Assembly: GCA_022511075.1 (NCBI GenBank)
Contig: JAFLSE010000003.1
Coordinates: 1-64,000, forward strand
From: Prevotella sp.
GTDB lineage: Bacteria > Bacteroidota > Bacteroidia > Bacteroidales > Bacteroidaceae
DNA: 64,000 bases
Direction: 5' to 3'
Shown here: positions 35,294-43,800 of the stretch, one piece after another
How positions within the stretch are numbered: the stretch's first letter is position 1
Layout: each line of letters opens with the position of its first letter
Notes under the pieces: model-generated
The model's database searches: none
Told to the model about the DNA's origin: nothing
Seen by the model: the letters and a program-made list of their open reading frames with translations, nothing else
Made by a program: the position numbers and the translations under genes

Positions 35294-36727
35294 ATGGCAT
35301 CACTTAAATCGCTTGCAAAAGATACAGCCGTCTACGGATTGAGCAGCATTGTAGGCCGCTTCCTAAATTATCTCCTCGTACCTATCTACACCACGAAGAT
35401 ATCGGCAGCCAGTGGCGGCTATGGCATCGTTACCAATGTCTATGCCTATACGGCGCTGCTTATGGTGCTGCTCACATACGGCATGGAAACCACCTTCTTC
35501 CGCTTTGCCAACAAGGAGGGTGAGGATGCGCATCGTGTCTATGGCACTATACTCACGATGGTGGCGTGCACTTCGTTGCTCTTCGTTGCCGTGGTTGTTG
35601 CCTTCATTTCTCCCATATCCCAGGCAATGGGCTATGCCGACCACCCCGAATACGTTTGGACGATGGCTGTCGTCGTGGCAATGGACGCATTCCAGTGCAT
35701 ACCATTCTCATATCTGCGCTACAAGAAGCGTGCCATTAAGTTTGCATCTCTCAAGATGCTGTTCATTGTTCTCAACATCACCCTCAATGTATTTTTCTTT
35801 GTGTTCTATCCGCAGATTAGCGGCGAGGCTACTCCCGTGGGCTATGTGTTCTATATCAATCTTGGCTGCACGGCGTTCATCATGCTTTGCTTCTACAAAG
35901 AGTTGTTCGTGGTGCGCCCTATGCTCGACAGCCAACTTATCCGTCGCATGCTGCCGTATTCACTGCCGATACTCGTGCTCGGCATTGCCGGCATTCTCAA
36001 CCAGACAGCTGACAAGATACTTTTTCCATACGTCTACAAGGGTGCCGATGTACACGGGCAGTTAGGCATATACGGTGCTGCCTCAAAGATAGCAATGATT
36101 ATGGCAATGATAACACAGGCTTTCCGCTATGCCTACGAGCCTTTTGTGTTCGGAAAATCCAAGGACAAGGACAATCGTGACACATACGCTAAAGCCATGA
36201 AGTTCTTCGTCATCTTCACCCTTCTTGCCTTCCTCTGCGTGATGGGCTATATAAATATAATAAGGTACTTGATAGGGCGCGACTATTGGGAAGGCTTGCG
36301 CGTAGTGCCCATAGTCATGGTTGCAGAGATAATGATGGGCATATACTTCAACCTCTCTTTCTGGTACAAGCTCATCGACAAGACCATCTGGGGTGCATGG
36401 TTTTCGGGTGCAGGTTGTGCCGTGCTCATTGCGGTAAACATTATCTTCGTGCCTCGCTACGGCTATATCGCCTGTGCCTGGGCTGGTGTTGCCGGCTATG
36501 CCACCGCCATGCTCTCAAGCTATTTCGTGGGGCAGCGTTATTATCCTATTGCCTATCCCATGCGTTCCATGTCGCTCTACGTCGTTGTAGCCGCCATATT
36601 CTATGTTGGCATTCATGCAGCCAACAACAGCACATTGCCGATATGGCTTTCAATGGCAGTAAACACAATTATTATCTTGCTTTATATCCTGCTCGTAGTA
36701 AAAAAGGAGTTCAAGCAAAAAAAGTAG
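35294..36727 (+). CDS. Polysaccharide flippase (MOP/Wzx-type)
   Basis: 477 residues with about 14 membrane segments and no signal peptide. The start (MASLKSLAKDTAVYGLSSIVGRFLNYLLVPIYT) and the mid-protein YIPFSYLRYKKRAIKF-like section match lipopolysaccharide/O-antigen flippases with a polysaccharide-synthesis C-terminal domain. It likely turns a lipid-linked glycan over in the inner membrane. No glycosyltransferase cluster is adjacent, so the glycan is not identified. It is co-oriented with the SpmAB-like gene and ends at a strong terminator. Confidence 0.88.
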   Translation: MASLKSLAKDTAVYGLSSIVGRFLNYLLVPIYTTKISAASGGYGIVTNVYAYTALLMVLLTYGMETTFFRFANKEGEDAHRVYGTILTMVACTSLLFVAVVVAFISPISQAMGYADHPEYVWTMAVVVAMDAFQCIPFSYLRYKKRAIKFASLKMLFIVLNITLNVFFFVFYPQISGEATPVGYVFYINLGCTAFIMLCFYKELFVVRPMLDSQLIRRMLPYSLPILVLGIAGILNQTADKILFPYVYKGADVHGQLGIYGAASKIAMIMAMITQAFRYAYEPFVFGKSKDKDNRDTYAKAMKFFVIFTLLAFLCVMGYINIIRYLIGRDYWEGLRVVPIVMVAEIMMGIYFNLSFWYKLIDKTIWGAWFSGAGCAVLIAVNIIFVPRYGYIACAWAGVAGYATAMLSSYFVGQRYYPIAYPMRSMSLYVVVAAIFYVGIHAANNSTLPIWLSMAVNTIIILLYILLVVKKEFKQKK

Positions 36728-36756
36728 CTTCGATGTGACTATCGAAGCTACTTTTT
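36719..36756. terminator. Bidirectional terminator between the flippase and C10 protease genes
   Basis: A 16-bp stem, AAAAAGTAGCTTCGAT (36719-36734) and its complement (36741-36756), around GTGACT with A and T runs on both sides. Confidence 0.88.
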
Positions 36757-36775
36757 GTTTGTCTGAAACGTAGTG

Positions 36776-39289
36776 TTACTTCACTACATATTTCTTTCCG
36801 TTCTTGATATAAACACCTTTAGACAGCGTTGTGCCATTGACGCGACGACCATCCAAGGTAAACACCTCATTTTTTGCAGATAAATCGTCCACAGTCGTAA
36901 GGTGAACGCCTGTAGTTGCCTCGGTTATGGTAAGCACACCTGCCTCAAATGTCAGTTCATAGCTTTCAGCCACGGCTGTAACAGTAATTGGATATTCGCC
37001 CGGCTCCGATGTCTCATCGGCATCAACAGTGAACACAGGCTCCTCAATCCACACAGGCACAGTCTCGTCGTTCACTAATCCGCTGAATGTAAGCGTAAAC
37101 TCTGGATTAGGCTGTCCTGCCTCGCGTGTGGCATTCTCCACAGTGGCAGCAGCTTTTACTTTCTGTACCACAAGATAACCGTCTTCAAATTCCACAGTCT
37201 CGTCGGTAATTGTACCACGGCTGATGGTAATAGTATGACGACCGGCAGGCGACAGCGGGGTTGCCTCACAGGTTATTTCAGGCTTGCCTTCTACATAGTC
37301 GCCAATCATCTGATAGGTAAACTCAGGATTCTCCTCACCATAGTTGCGTATGGTATTGCGCACTTTCACGGTGGTGCCAAACTCCACTACATTGATAAAG
37401 TCCTTCCATTGTGCCACCTGGGCAAACTTGTTTTTCGTACCACTGCGCACATATAACGCACAAGAGGTTGTGCTCATACCAGCAAATACGTCGTTACCAG
37501 TAAGCGTGGGCACATCTTTTGAGTTGACGCGCAATTCCTGCAATGCCGAGGCATTGCGGAAAGCCTCGCGGCCAATAGTAGTCAGCGTTGCCGGCAGCAC
37601 CACTTTCGACAGGCGACTGCATCCTGCTAATGCATAGCTATGGATTGTCTCCGTACCCGAAGGAATTGTCAGCTCTCCACTCGCACTGGGCAGCACGCAG
37701 ATAAGGTCTTTGTCGTCGGCAGCATTCCACACCATACCGTCATCGTCAATAATAAAGTCCGCATCTTCTGCTGGTGTCCCTATTTCAATTTCACCCAACT
37801 GCGAACATAGTGCAAACGCACCGTCGCCGATGTGCTTTAGTCCTGCCGGCAGCTTCAGCGTCTGCAACTGTCTGCAACCATAGAAAGCACGTTCAGGCAA
37901 TTCGTCGTTGGTGGTGGTCAGTCGGCGACTGCCGTCAATGAGATACGGATTACCACCTTCTACAATGGCAGCATCCGACAGGTCAAGATCTTTCAGGAAG
38001 CCGTCCGTACGCTCGTTATTCTCGTCAACACCTGCCATCTTACGCAGGAAGAGCAAGTCGCTCGAATTAATGTTTCCGCTTAGTTTCAGCGTACCCACAT
38101 AGTTCATTTCCTCGTCAGTAATGAGCGTACTCAATGTGCCGGCATTTGCCAGTTCTATTTCCTTCTCCACCAGTTCGCGACGCTCGCCCTTGATACCGAT
38201 AATCATATCCTGTCCAATGCTGAACTTATAGTAACCAGGATTAAGAAGCGAAATGTCATAGTAGCCGTCGTCATCGCCGCTCCAGCCCCAGTTCACATAC
38301 ACTTTTCCCGTGGCATCGTAGCCATGCAGCACAAAGGCGTGACCACCATTATATGAGTCGGCACCGCCATAATAAATCGGTCCGTCCTCGCTGAGGGCTC
38401 TAAATACCATATCCATCCAGTCCTCATCGCTATAATACTTTGTGCCATAGTAGTTGTCGCGCTCATAGCACACAGCCTCCGTAAATCCAAAATACTTGCG
38501 CATACCTTCAGCAGCATCTGTAGAGTAGGCACCGCTACCTCCTTCCACCGCGCCGCCGTAGTCCATATTAGACGCTACGCCGCAGTCGCGCATCAGCACA
38601 GCCACAGCATTTGCCTCGGCATTGCTATACTGTCCGTAGTTATAGGTGTCGCGCATATTGTCCCAGTCATAATAGTCAGCCTCGAAGTTTGCCGTTACCG
38701 GCGTTCCCTTATAATATATGGTGCGCTGTCCTATGCCATGCTCCGGCACCTTGAAGTAGTTCAATACCTGCGCCAATGCTGTAGCCACGCAACCTGTATA
38801 CACACGTCCGCCACCGCTGGCATTGGGCAACAGATTGTTATATGGTCCTTCTTGGTCCCACTTCGTTGTCATCAACGGTCCTACCTGTGTAGGATACTTA
38901 CCTGGATTAGGAGCTATAGGTGCTAATGCCACATTGTTGGTAACGGCATACTCCACAGCACCGTTAATCATATCGAGCCACCACTGGAAGTTAGTGTTCT
39001 CACCTTTTGAATAAGGCGACATTGACACACCGAGCACTTCGGGCACGAGGTCGTCTGTAGACACCACGGCAAAGCCGCCGTTCTCAAACCCCATAATCTC
39101 ATAACCCGTTGCTGTCTTCAGTGTCTTCAGTTCTGCTGCCTGTCGCGGAGCCATGCGTTTCATCATTCGCTGCTCGTTGATGGCTTTCGTTGCCGCCTCT
39201 TTCATCTGTGCCTTTTGGCGTGGCGCTGCCACAACCATCATTGCCAACATACTGACGGCAACTGTCGTCAAAACACGATTTGTTTTCAT
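36776..39289 (-). CDS. Secreted streptopain-family (C10) cysteine protease with leucine-rich and MBG-like domains
   Basis: 837 residues with a signal peptide (MKTNRVLTTVAVSMLAMMVVAAPR). The propeptide precedes a C10 catalytic domain with the nucleophile in GRVYTGCVATALAQVLNYFK (about residue 168), the histidine in GGHAFVLHGYD (about 315) and VNWGWSGDDDGYYDIS. A BspA-like leucine-rich region (LPAGLKHIGDGAFALCSQLGEI) is followed by two MBG-like beta domains, and a C-terminal tail ends TLDGRRVNGTTLSKGVYIKNGKKYVVK in pattern. Prevotella intermedia interpain A is a well-known relative. The tail resembles a type IX secretion signal, which would put it outside the cell. A role in degrading host or matrix proteins is inferred. 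Confidence 0.93.
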   Translation of the reverse strand: MKTNRVLTTVAVSMLAMMVVAAPRQKAQMKEAATKAINEQRMMKRMAPRQAAELKTLKTATGYEIMGFENGGFAVVSTDDLVPEVLGVSMSPYSKGENTNFQWWLDMINGAVEYAVTNNVALAPIAPNPGKYPTQVGPLMTTKWDQEGPYNNLLPNASGGGRVYTGCVATALAQVLNYFKVPEHGIGQRTIYYKGTPVTANFEADYYDWDNMRDTYNYGQYSNAEANAVAVLMRDCGVASNMDYGGAVEGGSGAYSTDAAEGMRKYFGFTEAVCYERDNYYGTKYYSDEDWMDMVFRALSEDGPIYYGGADSYNGGHAFVLHGYDATGKVYVNWGWSGDDDGYYDISLLNPGYYKFSIGQDMIIGIKGERRELVEKEIELANAGTLSTLITDEEMNYVGTLKLSGNINSSDLLFLRKMAGVDENNERTDGFLKDLDLSDAAIVEGGNPYLIDGSRRLTTTNDELPERAFYGCRQLQTLKLPAGLKHIGDGAFALCSQLGEIEIGTPAEDADFIIDDDGMVWNAADDKDLICVLPSASGELTIPSGTETIHSYALAGCSRLSKVVLPATLTTIGREAFRNASALQELRVNSKDVPTLTGNDVFAGMSTTSCALYVRSGTKNKFAQVAQWKDFINVVEFGTTVKVRNTIRNYGEENPEFTYQMIGDYVEGKPEITCEATPLSPAGRHTITISRGTITDETVEFEDGYLVVQKVKAAATVENATREAGQPNPEFTLTFSGLVNDETVPVWIEEPVFTVDADETSEPGEYPITVTAVAESYELTFEAGVLTITEATTGVHLTTVDDLSAKNEVFTLDGRRVNGTTLSKGVYIKNGKKYVVK

Positions 39290-39338
39290 TTGTATATCTA
39301 TTTAAATTTCAGTTTTGTTTCCACAAAAGCATGAAAAT

Positions 39339-39359
39339 ATTATAACGTAATGCTCAAAA
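39339..39359. repeat. 21-bp direct repeat, left copy (flanks HigBA-like module)
   Basis: ATTATAACGTAATGCTCAAA plus one further A at 39339-39359 is identical to 40086-40106. The right copy includes the last codons and stop of hicB. Confidence 0.85.
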
Positions 39360-39372
39360 ACTCTATTAAATA

Positions 39373-39693
39373 TCATAATGCAACCTTGCCGATACCTTGC
39401 ATTTCGAGAGCCACCTGAACGCCAAGAGCTTTGAACGCACGCATCATGGAAGCAATGCTTATACTTTTACCTTTTTCAATACGACAGACCTGTGCCTTTT
39501 GCACACCCATTCTCGCTCCCAGTTCCTCCTGTGTCAAAGACTGGGCAAGCCTCGCCTGTTTGATAGCCTCGCCCACATGATAGGCATAAAGTTCATCAGC
39601 CAGTTTGCGTTCAAACTCGTCACGCTTCGGTGTTCCTATTGGACCAATGTCCCTATCCATCAACTCATCCAATGTGTGAAGTTTCATTGCCAT
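39373..39693 (-). CDS. HigA-type antitoxin, XRE helix-turn-helix
   Basis: 106 residues. The N-terminal 45 residues are charged; the XRE helix-turn-helix (LTQEELGARMGVQKAQVCRIEKGKSISIASM) covers about residues 52-82. It lies 9 bp after the toxin gene, the usual toxin-first order of HigBA. It would bind and neutralise the toxin and repress the operon. Positions 39373-40047 lie between two copies of a 21-bp direct repeat. Confidence 0.85.
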   Translation of the reverse strand: MAMKLHTLDELMDRDIGPIGTPKRDEFERKLADELYAYHVGEAIKQARLAQSLTQEELGARMGVQKAQVCRIEKGKSISIASMMRAFKALGVQVALEMQGIGKVAL

Positions 39694-39702
39694 AACTATA
39701 TT

Positions 39703-40047
39703 CTATTTTGTTTCGTAATACTTATTTCGTAATGCAACGGCACGTGCAATTTCTTTTGATGGTACTTTCCATGTCTTCTTGATAAATCCATGAGTGGCGA
39801 CAACCAATCGTTTCTCCTGCTCATCCCAGAACGCCAAAAGTCGGTATTGTAGTCCATTGTATAAAGTACGGAACTCCCAAATACCATCAGATCCGTCCAA
39901 CTTCTTAAACAAGTCGCTATCAATAAATCCTCCTGCCGCTTTTTTAAGATTATAGTAAATCTTGTCCCGAGGCGCATCAGCAAGGGTTCGTAAAAACTCG
40001 CTTGCCTCGTCCATAAAAGCCACTTCAAACTGTATACCTGGTGCCAT
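39703..40047 (-). CDS. HigB/RelE-type toxin (Gp49-like)
   Basis: 114 residues with the Gp49/HigB pattern: FEVAFMDEASEFLRTLADAPRDKIYYNL, LDGSDGIWEFRTLYNGLQYRLLAFWD and VVATHGFIKKTWKVPSKEIARA. Relatives are ribosome-dependent mRNA endonucleases. The -7 box TATCTTTG (minus strand, 40066-40073) is 18 bp before the ATG, leaving almost no leader. Confidence 0.85.
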   Translation of the reverse strand: MAPGIQFEVAFMDEASEFLRTLADAPRDKIYYNLKKAAGGFIDSDLFKKLDGSDGIWEFRTLYNGLQYRLLAFWDEQEKRLVVATHGFIKKTWKVPSKEIARAVALRNKYYETK

Positions 40048-40065
40048 TTAGTCTGCATTTTGGTG

Positions 40066-40073
40066 CAAAGATA
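40066..40073 (-). promoter_or_regulatory. -7 box of the HigBA-like module
   Basis: Minus strand TATCTTTG at 40066-40073. No TTTG at -33. Confidence 0.5.
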
Positions 40074-40085
40074 CGAAAAATTTCT

Positions 40086-40106
40086 ATTATAACGTAATGC
40101 TCAAAA
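40086..40106. repeat. 21-bp direct repeat, right copy
   Basis: Identical to 39339-39359. Read on the minus strand it encodes the last residues of the HicB-like protein (LLSIT...) and its TAA stop. Confidence 0.85.
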
Positions 40107-40485
40107 GCTCATGGGCAAACTTATGTATGCCTGTTACTATACGGTCAGCCTGTTTGCGGCGAGGTACAGCACGACGGTTGAGATAGTTGGAAAGCTGTTT
40201 TTGATTTACACCCGTTAGTTTCTCCATACCAGCCAGCGACATAAAGCTGCTATAATATTCAAGAAAGCTCGGAACATCAAACTTCCACTCAATCTCAAAG
40301 TCCCCCTTTATTTGTTCAGGCCATCGTTCTTCAGGAAGATTCTTCTTTATGAGGCGAATAGCCTCGTAAGTATCAGCCTGTGTAGCTTCAATACTTTCAC
40401 CTGATGCGTATATCCCGCTGCAGTTTTCCGAAAATGCACCAAACATATCTTTCGATGCACTGATGTTCATGATAATCTTTTCCAT
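40087..40485 (-). CDS. hicB: HicB-type antitoxin with C-terminal DNA-binding region
   Basis: 132 residues. The N-terminal half is a degraded RNase H-like HicB fold (SGIYASGESIEATQADTYEAIRLI), and the C-terminal half has a helix-turn-helix (FMSLAGMEKLTGVNQKQLSNYLNRRAVPRRKQADRI). It is 17 bp downstream of the HicA gene and would neutralise the toxin and repress the promoter. Its 3' end is repeated 0.7 kb away beyond the HigBA-like genes. Confidence 0.88.
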   Translation of the reverse strand: MEKIIMNISASKDMFGAFSENCSGIYASGESIEATQADTYEAIRLIKKNLPEERWPEQIKGDFEIEWKFDVPSFLEYYSSFMSLAGMEKLTGVNQKQLSNYLNRRAVPRRKQADRIVTGIHKFAHELLSITL

Positions 40486-40502
40486 GTTGTTTGAGTTGTC
40501 CG

Positions 40503-40682
40503 TTAAACACCATATTTCCTAATGAGGTGATTTGCAAGCGGCTGCGGTATTTCCTTCGCTCCATGATATGGGATAGGCTCGGTTTGCACACCATCCTTGA
40601 CATAGAAATAGTGGCTACCCTCAGCATGGTCAAACTTGTAGCCAGCCTTACGAAATCTTCTATGCAGTTCGCTGTATTTCAT
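40503..40682 (-). CDS. hicA: HicA-type mRNA interferase toxin
   Basis: 59 residues with the double-stranded RNA-binding-like HicA fold: MKYSELHRRFRKAGYKFDHAEGSHYFYVKDG, with the conserved catalytic His in GSHYFY and the phosphate-binding KAGY. ATG at 40682 gives the normal size; the open frame upstream includes the promoter. The promoter is at 40715-40746. Confidence 0.88.
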   Translation of the reverse strand: MKYSELHRRFRKAGYKFDHAEGSHYFYVKDGVQTEPIPYHGAKEIPQPLANHLIRKYGV

Positions 40683-40714
40683 ACTCTTGTCAATGTTTCT
40701 TTTGTTTGACGTTG

Positions 40715-40746
40715 CAAAGATAGCAAAATTTCTATTAATAGCCAAA
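40715..40746 (-). promoter_or_regulatory. Promoter of hicAB
   Basis: Minus strand: -33 TTTG (40743-40746), 20-nt spacer, -7 TATCTTTG (40715-40722). Confidence 0.75.
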
Positions 40747-40774
40747 TGTTTTGCAATATAAATAGAGCTATTCT

Positions 40775-40808
40775 AAAAAAGAGAGGGGCGGTTAACGCCG
40801 TCCCTCTC
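40775..40808 (-). terminator. Terminator of the 1444-residue surface protein gene
   Basis: The stem GAGAGGGGCGG/CCGTCCCTCTC (about 11 bp with one G-T pair) is followed on the minus strand by TTTTTTAG. Confidence 0.8.
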
Positions 40809-40832
40809 ACGTGATTATAGTAAGGAAGAATG

Positions 40833-43800
40833 TTATTTAAGGATAACCTTCTTGCCGTTTACGATATAAACACCCTTCAAGCCACTTACTGTCGTGGTCT
40901 GCTTGCGAACAAGCTTACCATCGAGTGAGTAAACATCAACAGGCTGTGTGATCACAGTGATTGAGTCGATACCTGTAGCTACAGATACTGTAACCTCAAC
41001 TGGCTTAGACTCTGCACCGCTGGTATAAACAACTGATACAGCAACTGTGTGCTCACCATCAGCAACATCCTCAAGCGTAGCGGTTACAGCATCGGCAGCA
41101 GCCGTAGCAGCAAGCTCACCGTCAAGGTAGATGTTGAAGTGGTCAATCTCACCACCACCTACGGTGTAAGTGATATCGTCAATCTTCAATCCAAATATGT
41201 CATTAGATGTGTGACGGATTGCGAAGTACTTAGTACCTGCAGGCAGGTCAGCTGTGAACTCTGTCCAGTCTGTAGCTTCTGTTTCCTCTTTCTTCACCAG
41301 TGTGAAGCTTTCAACGTTAGTGTCAGTTTTAGAAGCCAAGACTTCAAACGTCTCTTTACCATACTGGTCAGTAATTACACAAGCGTAGAAGCTGATAGTC
41401 TGTGCAACACCTGGCAATTCAGGAGAAATCAGCCAGTGGTCAGTGTCAGCGATAGGCTCTGACTCAGCCACGCAGGTAGAGATGAAGTACTGGCTGCCGC
41501 TGTGTGCAGGATGGTTTGCAGAGAGATCCTGAGAAACCTGGCTTGAAGCAGGATTCATTACCAACCAAGCGTTAGGCTCACCCAAGTGAGGAACTGTAAT
41601 ACCGTTGAAGCCATAACCAAACTCTCTGTTACCGTCATATACGGTCCACTCACCAATGTTGCCATAGTGCTCATCCAAGTTGTCTTCTGTCAGATCACCA
41701 GTGTCAAACTCTTCGTAAGCCTCAACATCCTCAGTTACTTCCTCTGTAGAGCTCTCTGGAGCAGTCCAGCCTACCAAGATGCTGTTGTCCTCTGCCGTTG
41801 CAGTAACGTCTGTTACAGGAGCAGCAGCAGACTCTTTAACAGAGATGATAGTCTCGGCTGTGTTGTTGTCCTCGTTCAAGTCGTTCGTATATTCAACAGT
41901 AGCAGTGATTGTTACATCAGCAGCATCGTCGAAGATAGTTGTTGCCAACTCAGCTGTGAACTCCTTCGTTGCGAACGGAGCAAGAGCCTCGTTTACAGTT
42001 TCCTCAACCAATACTTCCTCACCAGCCTTCACTGTTACGGTGTAACCTGTAGCCTCGTTCTCACCCTCGTTCTTCACGGTAGCAGTGATAGCAGCAGTGT
42101 TACCAGCCTGTACAGATGCAGGAGCCTTAACAGCTACAGAGAGGTCGTACTCATAGAGGTCGAGAACCTTGATGTTGTCAAGCAAGATATTCTTTCCATT
42201 CTCGAGCTCTGCATTGAAGCCAATCTTAGACCAACGCTCCTTAGCCAAGTCAGCAGGGATAGCAACCTTAACAGTCTGATATTCGTCAGTCAAAGTAACA
42301 GTCTTGAGAGTAGTCTTCGTACCATCCGGAGCAAGACCATATACAATCAGCTGGTCTGTTGCGCTTGTACCCTTCTTAGCATCAAACAGCAATGTTGGGT
42401 TGGCAGCAGCCTTCGTGTTCAGCTTAAACGACTCGAACATCACTGTGCCGTCAGCACCATCAGCTATCAGAGCCAAAGCAACGCCATCTTCGTCAGAAGC
42501 ATCCTCAGAAACGCCCAACGCTGTAATTTCGTTGTAATCCCACAGATAGTGTGTAGACTTACCTTCAAAAGATTCCACGATTGGCAACTCGTATGGAGCA
42601 CCAGTGTAAACGTATGCCAGCCAGCTTGTAGGATCAGTTTCGTTTGCACCGACCTTAGCCTTCACGCCGAAGTACTGAATACCAGGCTTCTCGCCTTCAT
42701 CAAGACCAGCAAAGTCTACAGTAAGTTTAGTGTCGCCAGTAACAGTGCCCAATGTCTCACCCTCAACAGGCATTGGATAGGTCCAACCTGGGAGGATCTC
42801 AAAATCTTCAATTTCAATAGTTGTTACACTATATTGTGCATTAGCAGCATCAATATAGCCACCGTTAATACCCTTAACAGCATCCCATGCAAGGCTAACG
42901 CTGTTAGCGGTAGGCATACCTGTTACCAGTACGTTCTCGATGTCATCTGGCATATCCTGACCTACCCATACGCTAACCTTTTCAGACTTAGCACCAAGAC
43001 CGCTTGCGTTAGAAGCCTGAGCATAGTAGGTATAAGAAACGCCATCTTTAACGTCAGTGTCCTGCCATGTCAGAGCAGCACCAGCTGCAACACCTTTGAA
43101 AGTATTCACAGCAACATCGTCACGATAGATAACAACATCCTGTGTACCGCTCAGTGTACTACCGTCAATAGAAGTAGCAGGAGCAGTAAGTGAAATGTTT
43201 ACTTCCAAAGCACCCTGTTCACCGGCTACAGCAGTGAAGTCAGCAGGAGCAGCAGGAGCAGTACCTTCAGCACCCTGTTCGATAGTCACAGACTTAACTT
43301 TCAGATACCAGTCGTCAGCATCAGATACACAATGGATAGCCACATACCACTGACCAGCATCGCCATCGGTAGTGAAGTCGCCTTCATAGTCAACAAACTC
43401 GCTGTGGGCAATCGTTGTGTTAGCAATAGCAGTCACGTTCAGCCCTTCTGGAGTAGCAGCCTTACCAACTACAACCTCGAACTTCTCGGGATAGCGCTCG
43501 CTATAAGTTGCGGCATTAACAGTCACATTGTAGTTCTTGTTAGCCTCCAGTTCGATAGGCAGAATCAGATAGTCATCAGCATTGTTAGACAAGCTGTAAG
43601 TATAGTAAGCATAGTTGCTTGCACTCCAACCCCAAGTCTTGCCGTCGTTGTTGTTGTCAACAACGGTCCACTTATTAAATTCAGCCTGTGTTGTCAAGTT
43701 AGAAGTATAAGGAGCCTTGATAGTCTCTGGCTCTGGCAGTTCTGCATCAGGGAAGATGATTTTTGCCTGATAAGGATTGTTATTCCAACTATAGCCATCA

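Noticed and set aside
41586..43193. A 535-codon open frame on the + strand
   Set aside because: It is antisense to the 1444-residue secreted protein gene, has no promoter or family features, and its composition follows from the codon use of the true gene.
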